The notes under the pieces are model-generated. The model was not told the origin of the DNA and made no database searches. It worked only from the letters and a program-made list of their open reading frames with translations. Shown here piece by piece: positions 7,865 to 15,967 of a stretch of 64,000 nucleotides of DNA. This DNA comes from Legionellaceae bacterium (lineage in GTDB: Bacteria; Pseudomonadota; Gammaproteobacteria; Legionellales; Legionellaceae). Where the stretch lies: assembly GCA_029212505.1 (NCBI GenBank), contig JARGOS010000002.1:186001-250000 (forward strand), written 5' to 3'. The position numbers and the translations under genes were made by a program. How positions within the stretch are numbered: position 1 is the first letter of the stretch; every line of letters begins with the position of its first letter.

Positions 7865-8967
7865 CGCGTATGAAGCCTTTAAGCGCGTATTACAACGAAG
7901 CGGTTGCTTCTGGTGAGCTCGATGATTCGCCCAATCAGCGGGCGGTGCTCGATAAACTGCAAGCGGTGGCGGATGCGATTGATGCAGCGCATCATACACC
8001 GTGGTGGCGTCGATTATTACTGCGATGGTGGCGTGTTGAATCACCGAAAGGCTTGTATTTGTATGGCCCCGTTGGGGCCGGTAAAACTTATCTTATGGAT
8101 ATGTTTTATGGGCATGTGCCAGAGTCTCATAAACGGCGGTTTCATTTTCATAAATTTATGCAGTACATTGACGATGAGCTTCGTCACCACCAAGGACGAC
8201 GTAACCCCTTGCGCCGTATTGCAAAGCGCTTGGCCTATTCAGCGCATGTGCTTTGTTTGGATGAGTTTTTGGTGGAAGATGTGGCAGACGCATCAATTCT
8301 TGGCGAGGTTTTACGTGCGCTTTTTTCGCATGGCATGATTCTGGTCGCCACAGCAAATACAAAACCGGATGATTTGTATTTAGATGGCTTGCATCGCGAG
8401 CGATTTTTGCCGGCGATTGATTTGATCAAACAGCAGTGCGATGACATGTACTTGGATGATCATCGGGATTATCGTTTAGGGCGTGATGCGCGATCCGAAG
8501 TGTATTTTTATCCGGTCAATGCAGAAAATACAGCCAAGATGCACACGCAATTTAATGCAGAGGCTGATGGTGCAGTGATTGATGAGCGAGGTGAAATCAG
8601 CATTCAGCAGCGACTTATTCCGTACATCAAGCGTGCTAAGCGCGCGGTGTGGTTTGATTTTGATGTGATTTGTAATTTACCCCGTAGTCAGCTGGATTAT
8701 TTAGAAATAACCGAGCAATTTGATACCGTGTGTGTGAGTGGTGTACCGGCGATAGGTTCCGATGAACCTGCGCGTATTATTTTGTTTATACGTTTTGTGG
8801 ATGTGATGTATGACCAAGGCATGCACTTGCTCTTGTTGGCTGACGTGCCGGTAAATCAGCTGTATGTTGACGGACCGATGAGCACCATGTTTCGACGTAC
8901 GTTGAGTCGCCTTCAAGAAATGCAGTCTGCGGATTACTGGCGACACGGTCGCCGTCAAAGTGAATGA
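7861..8967 (+). CDS. zapE: Cell division protein ZapE (AFG1-like ATPase)
   Basis: ZapE is a P-loop ATPase of the AFG1 family that acts with the Z-ring during division, especially under stress. The 368-residue protein starts with a PLSAYYNEAV motif, then GLYLYGPVGAGKTYLMDMF (Walker A), HFHKFMQYI, VLCLDEFLVEDVADA (Walker B), LVATANTKPDDLY, and the C-terminal RTLSRLQEMQS family signature. It overlaps the upstream hydrolase stop. Length and motifs are close to the E. coli protein (375). Confidence 0.94.
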   Translation: MTRMKPLSAYYNEAVASGELDDSPNQRAVLDKLQAVADAIDAAHHTPWWRRLLLRWWRVESPKGLYLYGPVGAGKTYLMDMFYGHVPESHKRRFHFHKFMQYIDDELRHHQGRRNPLRRIAKRLAYSAHVLCLDEFLVEDVADASILGEVLRALFSHGMILVATANTKPDDLYLDGLHRERFLPAIDLIKQQCDDMYLDDHRDYRLGRDARSEVYFYPVNAENTAKMHTQFNAEADGAVIDERGEISIQQRLIPYIKRAKRAVWFDFDVICNLPRSQLDYLEITEQFDTVCVSGVPAIGSDEPARIILFIRFVDVMYDQGMHLLLLADVPVNQLYVDGPMSTMFRRTLSRLQEMQSADYWRHGRRQSE

Positions 8968-8968
8968 T

Positions 8969-9009
8969 TTCCTTGAAAATTGGGAATGACATTACCAATT
9001 TTCAAGGAA
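8969..9009. repeat. 15-bp perfect inverted repeat between zapE and the ATPase gene
   Basis: TTCCTTGAAAATTGG (8969-8983) and CCAATTTTCAAGGAA (8995-9009) flank an 11-base loop two bases after the zapE stop. A third partial copy (TCCTTGA) follows near 9019. There is no T-run after the second arm, so a classic terminator is doubtful. An operator or an element end belonging to the ATPase gene at 9057 is equally possible. Confidence 0.7.
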
Positions 9010-9056
9010 GTTTGCTATCCTTGAGGCTATATTCTTCGTGTAAATGAGAAACATTG

Positions 9057-10235
9057 ATGATTTCTAGACCTCAGTACTTAGAGCAAGTTGAGCGTGCTTT
9101 TCGCATAAATTCGGTGTGTGCTTTGCTTGGGCCACGGCAGTGTGGTAAAACAACACTTGCACAAGATTATATCAAAATTAAGCATGAAATTGAAAAAATC
9201 GAAAAAGAAGTGCATTTTTTTGATCTTGAAGATCCCGATCATTTGAATGCATTTGAGTCACCTAAATTATTACTACAAAATCTTGAGGGGCTCATTGTTA
9301 TTGATGAAATTCAGCTTCGCCCAGCCTTATTTCCTTATTTACGTGTTCTTGTGGACCAAAAGCCAACATTACGGTTACTTATTTTAGGCAGTGCATCTCA
9401 GACGTTAATCCGTCAATCATCAGAAATTTTATCAGGTAGGATTACGTACATTGAAATGAAACCTTTGTCTTTGGTTGAAGTGAAAGACACACAAACGCTT
9501 TGGTTGCGTGGTGGGTTTCCTAAATCGTATTTAGCAGAAACAGATGAAGATAGTTTTGCGTGGCGCCGTGAATATATTCGTACATTTCTTGAGAAAGATA
9601 TACCTAATTTGGGTTTTAATTTAAATCCGCAGCTTATTCGACGTTTATGGATGATGTTGACGGATTATCATGGCAATTTATTAAATGCATCGGATTTGGG
9701 GCGTTCGCTTGATTTAAACCATAAAACCATTAAACACTATTTAGATATTTTATCTGGAACGTTTATGATTCGTCAGTTACAGCCGTGGTTTGCTAACGTA
9801 AGTAAACGACAAGTCAAGTCCCCTAAAATTTATTTTCGAGATTCAGGCTTATTTCATTCATTACTTGCGATTCAAGACCAAAAAAAACTGAGCCTTTCAG
9901 TCAAGTTGGGCGCTTCATGGGAAGGTTTTGCGTTAGAGCAAGTGATTGATTTGTATCAAGCGGAGCCTGAGGACTGTTTTTTTTGGGCCACACATTCAGA
10001 AGCGGAACTTGATTTATTGATTGTAAAAGATAATGTAAAATATGGGTTTGAATTTAAGTATTCGAATACGCCACGTTCAACAAAATCGATGCAGTCAGCG
10101 TTAAATACGTTGGAGCTGGATTATATTACCGTCATTATTCCTGGCGATAGCGTGTATTATCTCCATGAGCAAATTAAAGTATGTGGATTAAACCGGTTAA
10201 CACATGACATTCTGTTGGATATGAAGCCAACTTGA
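9057..10235 (+). CDS. Solitary AAA-family ATPase with DUF4143 domain (PD-(D/E)XK-like C-terminus)
   Basis: The 392-residue protein is a second, divergent member of the AAA_14/DUF4143 group. It shows Walker A LGPRQCGKTT, Walker B LIVIDEIQL, LLILGSASQT, a winged-helix-like LNHKTIKHYLDIL segment, and the nuclease-like ELDLLIV...FEFKY signature (separated by about 10 residues) near residue 330. The ATG at 9057 has a GAG sequence about 9 bases upstream; a TTG at 9054 is the alternative. It is a single gene between zapE and feoA, directly behind an inverted repeat, and its stop codon overlaps the feo Fur box. Confidence 0.85.
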   Translation: MISRPQYLEQVERAFRINSVCALLGPRQCGKTTLAQDYIKIKHEIEKIEKEVHFFDLEDPDHLNAFESPKLLLQNLEGLIVIDEIQLRPALFPYLRVLVDQKPTLRLLILGSASQTLIRQSSEILSGRITYIEMKPLSLVEVKDTQTLWLRGGFPKSYLAETDEDSFAWRREYIRTFLEKDIPNLGFNLNPQLIRRLWMMLTDYHGNLLNASDLGRSLDLNHKTIKHYLDILSGTFMIRQLQPWFANVSKRQVKSPKIYFRDSGLFHSLLAIQDQKKLSLSVKLGASWEGFALEQVIDLYQAEPEDCFFWATHSEAELDLLIVKDNVKYGFEFKYSNTPRSTKSMQSALNTLELDYITVIIPGDSVYYLHEQIKVCGLNRLTHDILLDMKPT

Positions 10236-10247
10236 GAATGATTCTCG
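10233..10247. promoter_or_regulatory. Fur box upstream of feoABC
   Basis: TGAGAATGATTCTCG matches the 7-1-7 inverted-repeat Fur site (TGATAAT-N-ATTATCA) with strong dyad symmetry. It lies about 75 bases upstream of feoA, where iron-replete Fur would repress. A TAGAAT box at 10261-10266 could be the -10, but no good -35 is seen. Confidence 0.72.
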
Positions 10248-10323
10248 ATTGCGTTTGTGTTAGAATGATTGAATAGCTCAAAATAGCTCATGATTTTTTT
10301 GGTACGGTGAGGTACTTCGTCAA

Positions 10324-10581
10324 GTGTTCGAACTTCAAGATGAAATAAGCGTTTTAAAAACAGCCGATCTTGTGCGCGGGGACCGCGTGCGCCTGGTTGG
10401 TTTTGGCGATACAGATTTAGCCTATCGTCGGCGTTTATTTTCGTTTGGCATGACGCGAGGGGTCGAGGCACATGTGGTACGTCGCGCGCCGCTCGGCTGC
10501 CCGATACAGTTAGACATTCGAGGTACCGCCCTGATGTTACGAGCGCATGAAGCACTCCATCTCGAGTGGGAGTATGTGTAA
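10324..10581 (+). CDS. feoA: Ferrous iron transport protein A
   Basis: FeoA is a small SH3-like cytosolic protein needed for FeoB function. The 85-residue protein has DLVRGDRVRLVGFG, RRRLFSFGMTRG and the C-terminal IRGTALMLRAHEALHLEWE, all matching the family. It starts at a GTG with only a weak ribosome site. Its TAA overlaps the feoB ATG by one base (TAATG), the usual coupled arrangement. The Fur box upstream implies induction under iron limitation. Confidence 0.92.
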   Translation: MFELQDEISVLKTADLVRGDRVRLVGFGDTDLAYRRRLFSFGMTRGVEAHVVRRAPLGCPIQLDIRGTALMLRAHEALHLEWEYV

Positions 10582-12479
10582 TGCAATGCGTGCTTGTCGG
10601 CAATCCCAATGCAGGAAAAACCACGTTATTTAATGCCTTAACCGGTGAGTTTCAGCGTGTCGGTAATTGGTCGGGGGTGACGGTTGCACAAAAGCAAGCG
10701 AATTTTGTACTAGAAAATACTCCAATCGAGCTGATTGATCTTCCCGGTATGTATGCTCTCGATGTATCTCATACAGAACGTCGAGATGAACACGTTGCTG
10801 CAGCTGCTATTGCGTCAAATCAAGCTGATTGCATCATCAATGTGATTGATGCGACGCAATTAGAGCGTCATTTGTATTTAACCAGTCAATTACTGGAACT
10901 CAAACGCCCGATGGTGATTGTGCTGACCATGATGGATCAGGCAGAAAAGCGCGGCATTAAAATTGATGCGCCCATGCTTTCACGTGAGCTCGGTTGCCTC
11001 GTGGTTGCAGCGTCACAAGATACGCAATGCGATGCCCTCAAGCAGGCACTTCAAGAGCCGCTTGTTATACCAAAAGCGTTTGAGCTCAAATGTAGCGATG
11101 ATGAGCTTGTCATGATGGATGAGCGTTACACCGCGATTCATGCCTTGGTTGAGCGCGTCCAACATCGTGCAACCGAAGTGCGTGAGCAATTCACGGCTAA
11201 ACTCGATCGCGTATTATTACATCGATTCTGGGCTTTCCCATGTTTTTTTGCGGTGATGTATGCGCTGTTTTTTGTGGTGATTGGGGTCGGATGTTATTTT
11301 CAAGATCATTTGACTGTTCTGGGTGATGCGGTGTTTGTTGAAGGGAGCGCACGCGTTTTGCAATACCTGGGTTGTCCAGGAGGCTTAACCGCGTGGATCA
11401 CCCATGGTTTGGGCCGAGGACTCAGTACAACGTTAAGTTTTATCCCCGTGATGGGGCTGATGTTTTTTTTGTTAGCATGCCTTGAAGAGTCAGGATACAT
11501 GGCCCGAGTTGCTTTTGTGATGGATCGTTTGATGCGTTTTTTAGGCCTTCCTGGTAAAGCATTTGTGCCGTTGATTGTCGGATTTGGGTGTAATGTGCCT
11601 GCGGTTATGGCGGCACGTACGCTCGATTCTGAGCGTGATCGACGCTTAACCATTCTCATGAGTCCGTTTATGTCCTGCAGTGCGCGGCTTACGATTTATA
11701 CCGTGTTTGTGGCTGCTTTTTTTCCACGTGGTGGGCATAATATCGTATTTTCGTTGTATCTCATGGGCATTATGGTTGCAATTTTAACGGGGCTTGTGTT
11801 GCGCCGCACCGTATTTCCCGGCCAGGCTTCGCCGTTATTGCTCGAACTGCCGGTGTATCATTGGCCTGTTTGGCGTGTATTATTACGCGGAACCGTGCGT
11901 AAATTACGCGCGTTTTTATGGCGCGCCGGTCAATTTATTTTGCCGGTCTGTGCGTTGCTGGGTTTGCTTCAAGTGATTCCATTGGGGCCTCATCACTCGC
12001 TTTTGTCTGTTTTTGGTCAATGGATTCAACCCCTGTTTGCACCGATGGGAATTTTTCCTGACAATTGGCCTGCCGTAGTGGGGCTTATCACGGGAATGCT
12101 TGCCAAAGAAGTGGTGATCGGTTCACTCAACAGCATGTATTCGAGCATGGGATCGTTTGCCGGCTTAGCCCAAGCTTTTGATGGCGCTGTAGGTGCCTAT
12201 GCCTATTTGCTATTTGTGTTGCTTTATATTCCGTGCGCCTCGACCGTCGCGGTCATTCGAACCGAAGCGGGCCGACGTTTGATGTGGTTTTCGGTGCTGT
12301 GGTCCAGTGCGATTGCGTACAGTGCAGCCGTTTTATTTTATCAGTTAGCTACGGTAAATCAGCATCCTGAACAAACGTTGATTTGGGTTGTTACTATTTT
12401 TTTACTGATGGGTGGACTCATAACTTATATGCGTTCACATCATGTTTCGGGGGGGGATCATGTTGTTACAACTTCGTGA
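10581..12479 (+). CDS. feoB: Ferrous iron transporter FeoB
   Basis: FeoB is the GTPase-coupled inner-membrane Fe(II) transporter. The 632-residue protein has G1 GNPNAGKT at residue ~8, switch region NWSGVTV, G3 DLPGMYAL, G4 TMMD (Thr where most FeoB proteins have Asn), a helical linker, then the membrane part with two gate repeats (FIPVMGLMFFLLACLEESGY and GTVRKLRAFLWRAGQFILP) and the PLIVGFGCNVPAVMAARTL core. It is shorter than E. coli FeoB (773). The ATG at 10581 is preferred to a GTG at 10566 because the protein then begins at the GTPase domain. A G8 tract lies near the 3' end. Confidence 0.95.
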   Translation: MQCVLVGNPNAGKTTLFNALTGEFQRVGNWSGVTVAQKQANFVLENTPIELIDLPGMYALDVSHTERRDEHVAAAAIASNQADCIINVIDATQLERHLYLTSQLLELKRPMVIVLTMMDQAEKRGIKIDAPMLSRELGCLVVAASQDTQCDALKQALQEPLVIPKAFELKCSDDELVMMDERYTAIHALVERVQHRATEVREQFTAKLDRVLLHRFWAFPCFFAVMYALFFVVIGVGCYFQDHLTVLGDAVFVEGSARVLQYLGCPGGLTAWITHGLGRGLSTTLSFIPVMGLMFFLLACLEESGYMARVAFVMDRLMRFLGLPGKAFVPLIVGFGCNVPAVMAARTLDSERDRRLTILMSPFMSCSARLTIYTVFVAAFFPRGGHNIVFSLYLMGIMVAILTGLVLRRTVFPGQASPLLLELPVYHWPVWRVLLRGTVRKLRAFLWRAGQFILPVCALLGLLQVIPLGPHHSLLSVFGQWIQPLFAPMGIFPDNWPAVVGLITGMLAKEVVIGSLNSMYSSMGSFAGLAQAFDGAVGAYAYLLFVLLYIPCASTVAVIRTEAGRRLMWFSVLWSSAIAYSAAVLFYQLATVNQHPEQTLIWVVTIFLLMGGLITYMRSHHVSGGDHVVTTS

Positions 12480-12693
12480 TTACCTTGCGAAAGAGCAGTA
12501 CGTGAGCCTCGAACAGCTGGCGCGCGTGTTTAAAATCGATCAAACAGCACTGGTTCCCATGCTGGACGTTTGGGTGGCGCGCGGAGTACTTCAACTCGAG
12601 GAGCACGCTAAAAAGCATGTGGCGTGTGCTACAGCATGTGGCGGCTGTGGCGACGGTGATGCACCTCAATATTATCGGTATGTTAAAGCTTAA
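12460..12693 (+). CDS. feoC: FeoC-like winged-helix protein
   Basis: FeoC proteins are small winged-helix proteins, often with a cysteine cluster, that accompany FeoB. The 77-residue protein has an N-terminal winged-helix pattern (LRDYLAKEQYVSLEQLARVF) and a Cys cluster CATACGGCGDG close to its C-terminus, with the spacing expected for Fe-S or iron sensing. The ATG at 12460 is preceded by a run of Gs that serves as ribosome site, and the gene overlaps the feoB end by 20 bases. An upstream ATG at 12442 is possible but less likely. Confidence 0.85.
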   Translation: MLLQLRDYLAKEQYVSLEQLARVFKIDQTALVPMLDVWVARGVLQLEEHAKKHVACATACGGCGDGDAPQYYRYVKA

Positions 12694-12774
12694 ATCGTGA
12701 TGGTATTTAGCTTGGTGCTATGTTAATTTTCGTGCCCTAAATCCAATTGATTGGCTATATCTTAAGGAATACCG

Positions 12775-13743
12775 ATGAGTTTTGAAGCGTTATCGTGTGC
12801 GATGGCACGCGTTATTATAAATTATCATGCCTATCAAACCCAAGGTTCGGCGTTACCTGTAGGAAATAATGATTCAGGTTCGCTTGAGCAGATGTTAAAT
12901 TGCCGGAGGAGTGAAGTTCATCGTGTACTGAGGCAAAAAATAGATGAAGCAACGACGGGGACCAACAGCTCACGGCGTACGCTGCTTGAATACATGGATT
13001 TTGGTATTTCACTGGCTGAACAGGCGGAAGAAGCCAACACACCTCACGAGATTCAGCGTTGTCAAACGCAATTAACACAGTTTATTCAAAATCTTCAGTG
13101 TCTTTTGATGGCCGGAACCATGAACTATTGGTCTCGTTCGCTGAGTGTTTCTATTGATGACGACAAAAGTCTATCGATTTATCTTTTAAGTTACACCGCA
13201 GCGCATTCGAAAAAATTGCTTGTGGCGTTTTTTGACGAGGTGGATTTGTCACCTGAAGTCACTGAAGCTGTTATTCAGCGTAACATGACACAACGCTTTG
13301 AATACCATGCATTGCTTACGCACAATAAAGCGCTAAAACATGAACTTGAAGATTTAAATCAGGCTGTCATGGTACTTACAGCAGAATTTGATGCCTTAAC
13401 AAAGAAAAAATCAAAACCTGCGCCTGAACGTCAACGTGTGGGTTTGGGTAGCCATACTGAAGATGAGTTTGGTGCCGAGCAAGAAGGTTTTGAGTATATT
13501 TCATTAACGCATGAAACAGAAAAGCAGAGGTTGATTGCTGAAAATGAAGAGCTAGCCCAAAGTATTGAACATGCGCATAAACGTATGGATGTGTTAGAAG
13601 GTTTGATTAAAAAATGTCAAAGTAAGCAGAGCCAAGGTTTTTCGTTGCGTTCATTTTCACCATTGTACTCAAAGGATGCTAAGCCTGTATCCCAAGGTAA
13701 GGGGAGCGATGAAGTGAGTGGCGTGAATCGAAAAATGTTTTAA
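12775..13743 (+). CDS. Hypothetical coiled-coil protein
   Basis: I do not recognise this 322-residue protein. It has no signal peptide, membrane helix or enzyme motif. The N-terminal half is helical. Heptad-like coiled-coil stretches are visible around residues 180-205 (HNKALKHELEDLNQAVMVL) and 240-285 (EKQRLIAENEELAQSIEHA). The C-terminus is Ser/Lys rich. It stands alone between feoC and a toxin-antitoxin pair. Coiled-coil orphans of this size are common among Legionella-type secreted effectors, but no secretion signal can be proved here. Confidence 0.6.
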   Translation: MSFEALSCAMARVIINYHAYQTQGSALPVGNNDSGSLEQMLNCRRSEVHRVLRQKIDEATTGTNSSRRTLLEYMDFGISLAEQAEEANTPHEIQRCQTQLTQFIQNLQCLLMAGTMNYWSRSLSVSIDDDKSLSIYLLSYTAAHSKKLLVAFFDEVDLSPEVTEAVIQRNMTQRFEYHALLTHNKALKHELEDLNQAVMVLTAEFDALTKKKSKPAPERQRVGLGSHTEDEFGAEQEGFEYISLTHETEKQRLIAENEELAQSIEHAHKRMDVLEGLIKKCQSKQSQGFSLRSFSPLYSKDAKPVSQGKGSDEVSGVNRKMF

Positions 13744-13810
13744 CTCTGCGAATTAACATGATATTGGCATTTGTAATTTATGTTCACTATAATTAACTTA
13801 AAGCTATTTA

Positions 13811-14161
13811 GTGAGTATTAAAGTGAACAAAAAAGTGAGAAAAGTTTATTCAGCGTATTGTCAAGACGCCGCAATGTTATTGGGGCAGTTAATTCAAGCC
13901 GGACGAAAAGATAAAAAAATAACGGTCACTGAACTGGCAGAACGAGCAGGTATATCAAGAGGGACATTGTACAAAATTGAACAAGGTGGCTTAACGTGTG
14001 AATTAGGTAGTGTATTTGAAGTTGCAGCACTCGTAGGTGTAAAGTTATTTAACATGACTGAAAAAACGCTTTCGTCTGAAGTTGAGCATATGCGGGAGAA
14101 ATTGGCGTTATTGCCTGAACGCATACGAAAAAAACAAGAGCATTTCGATGATAACTTCTAA
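13811..14161 (+). CDS. HipB-like XRE-family antitoxin/repressor
   Basis: The 116-residue protein contains a clear helix-turn-helix of the XRE type at residues ~40-75 (TVTELAERAGISRGTLYKIE) followed by ELGSVFEVAALVGVKLF. It is directly upstream of and overlapping a HipA-like kinase gene, so it is the likely antitoxin and operon repressor. The GTG at 13811 is the longest start. A GTG at 13823 with a GAG ribosome-like site about 7 bases upstream is a good alternative and would shorten the protein by four residues. Confidence 0.87.
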   Translation: MSIKVNKKVRKVYSAYCQDAAMLLGQLIQAGRKDKKITVTELAERAGISRGTLYKIEQGGLTCELGSVFEVAALVGVKLFNMTEKTLSSEVEHMREKLALLPERIRKKQEHFDDNF

Positions 14162-15407
14162 TCAAAAGCTCAAAGAAGCCTATGTTTGGATTTGGTTGCC
14201 AAAAGCAACGACACCTGTTGTTGCTGGTAAATTAAATTTACATGATAGGCATTACAGTTTTAATTACGGTAAAAGTTATTTAGAACGAGATAACGCGATT
14301 GCGCTTTATGATCGTGAGTTGCCATTGCAGCGAGGTGTGCTTGAGCCAGAATTTGGTCTGATCATGCCAAATTGTATTCGTGATGCCTCACCGGATGCAT
14401 GGGGGCGGCGTGTTATTCTTAATCGACATTATGGGAGAAAAAGCACGCAACTCGATACAACGGAACTGAATGAATTATATTATTTACTCGAATCAGGTTC
14501 TGATCGTATCGGAGCGCTCGATTTCCAATATTCAGGAACTGAATACATTCCACGCTCTTCGGTTAATGTGTGTTTAGATGAGCTTTTAGAATCAGCTGCG
14601 CGTGTTGAACAAGGTGTTCCTTTAACTCAAGAGCTTGATCAAGCCTTATTTCATGGAAGCTCTATTGGGGGTGCTCGGCCTAAAGCTTTTATTGAATATA
14701 ATCAAAAAAAATTTATTGCAAAATTTTCTTCATCGTCTGATTTGTATAGTGTGCTTAAACTAGAGTTTATTGCTATGCGGTTGGCTCGACTAGCCGGGTT
14801 AAACGTTGCTTCGGTTGAGTTAGTGCAGGCGGCACATAAAGATGTTTTGTTGATTGAGCGATTTGACCGCACATCAAGTAATAAGGGCTGGCATCGGCAT
14901 GCTATGTTGTCAGCTTTAACACTGCTTGGGTTAGATGAAATGATGGCTCGTTACGCAAGTTATGAGAAACTCGCCGAAATTATTCGTTATCGTTTTGAAA
15001 AACCAAAGGAAGCGTTAAAGGAGCTTTTTTCTCGGTTAGTTTTTAATATTTTAAGCAGTAATACAGATGATCATGCACGAAACCACGCGGCTTTTTGGGA
15101 TGGTAAGTGTTTATCACTAACGCCTGCTTACGATGTGTGCCCTCAAAATGGAACAGGCTTTACCGCCTCTCAAGCGATGATCATTGCTGATCAAGATAGA
15201 CGTAGTCAATTGAGTTCGTGCCTTTTGGCAGCGCATCATTTTTTACTTTCGGAAGAAGAGGCAAGGATAATCATTCAACATCAAGTGGATATGATCAAGA
15301 CGCATTGGGACGAAGTCTGTTTGCTTGCCAACTTGAGTGAGATCGAAAAAGATTTTTTTTGGGGTAAGCAATTTTTTAACCCGTATGCTTTTCTTGGTTT
15401 TTTTTAA
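14148..15407 (+). CDS. HipA-like serine/threonine kinase toxin
   Basis: HipA-family kinases phosphorylate targets such as glutamyl-tRNA synthetase and trigger dormancy. The 419-residue protein has the N-terminal HipA domain (ALYDRELPLQRGVLEPEFG, then MPNCIRDASPDAWGRRV), the GGARPKAFIEY ATP-binding loop, KFSSSSD, and the catalytic NTDDHARNHAAF followed by LTPAYDVCP. The frame is open from 14082, but the ATG at 14148 has AAGAG seven bases upstream and overlaps the antitoxin stop, so I chose it. All main kinase residues look present. Confidence 0.88.
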   Translation: MITSNQKLKEAYVWIWLPKATTPVVAGKLNLHDRHYSFNYGKSYLERDNAIALYDRELPLQRGVLEPEFGLIMPNCIRDASPDAWGRRVILNRHYGRKSTQLDTTELNELYYLLESGSDRIGALDFQYSGTEYIPRSSVNVCLDELLESAARVEQGVPLTQELDQALFHGSSIGGARPKAFIEYNQKKFIAKFSSSSDLYSVLKLEFIAMRLARLAGLNVASVELVQAAHKDVLLIERFDRTSSNKGWHRHAMLSALTLLGLDEMMARYASYEKLAEIIRYRFEKPKEALKELFSRLVFNILSSNTDDHARNHAAFWDGKCLSLTPAYDVCPQNGTGFTASQAMIIADQDRRSQLSSCLLAAHHFLLSEEEARIIIQHQVDMIKTHWDEVCLLANLSEIEKDFFWGKQFFNPYAFLGFF

Positions 15408-15462
15408 AAAACACAGCGGTTTTTCTTGTTGTTTTTTATCTAATTCGGTAAAGTCTACAGAC

Positions 15463-15477
15463 TTCGCATGTTGCGAA
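15463..15477. promoter_or_regulatory. Palindrome in the wzb-wza-wzc upstream region
   Basis: TTCGCA-TGT-TGCGAA is a perfect 6-bp dyad about 50 bases upstream of wzb. Its right half (TTGCGA) could serve as a -35 box with a poor TATGAG -10 at 15495-15500. It may be an operator for the export operon; the assignment is weak. Confidence 0.35.
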
Positions 15478-15526
15478 CTTAAATAATAGCAAGCTATGAG
15501 AACAGGGTTGTTCGAGGTAATCAGTG

Positions 15527-15967
15527 ATGAATCATGTTTTGATCATCTGCATCGGTAATATTTGCAGAAGTCCCATTGCAGAAGCGCTTCTCGCGGTAGC
15601 TGTACAAAAAAAACATCCAGAGGTTGTGGTCAGTTCTGCAGGTTTAGGTGCGTTGGTTGGCCGACCGGCCGATCCTATGTCGCAAGAGCTGATGACAGCG
15701 CGTGGTATCGATATTAGCGCGCATCGTGCACGCCAAATCTCACCTGAGCTTGTTTTTAATTCTGATTTAATTCTCACCATGAGCACCGAGCAAACGCGGC
15801 AGCTCGAGCAACACTACCCCGGGGCATGTGGACGTGTGCATCGTTTAGGAAAATGGGGTGAATATGATATTCCAGATCCATTTAAGCGTCCTAAGACCGC
15901 ATTTGAGCAAGCTTTCATATTGATAGAACAAGGGATTAACGAATGGCACAGGAAGTTGTGGATGTAA
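15527..15967 (+). CDS. wzb: Low-molecular-weight protein tyrosine phosphatase Wzb
   Basis: Wzb dephosphorylates the Wzc tyrosine kinase and thereby controls polysaccharide polymerisation and export. The 146-residue protein has the CIGNICRSP active-site loop (C-x5-R) close to the N-terminus and the general-acid IPDPFKRP near residue 115. A GAGG ribosome site lies upstream; a GTG three bases earlier (15524) is an equal alternative start. It overlaps wza by 25 bases. The order wzb-wza-wzc differs from the E. coli wza-wzb-wzc order. Confidence 0.93.
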   Translation: MNHVLIICIGNICRSPIAEALLAVAVQKKHPEVVVSSAGLGALVGRPADPMSQELMTARGIDISAHRARQISPELVFNSDLILTMSTEQTRQLEQHYPGACGRVHRLGKWGEYDIPDPFKRPKTAFEQAFILIEQGINEWHRKLWM

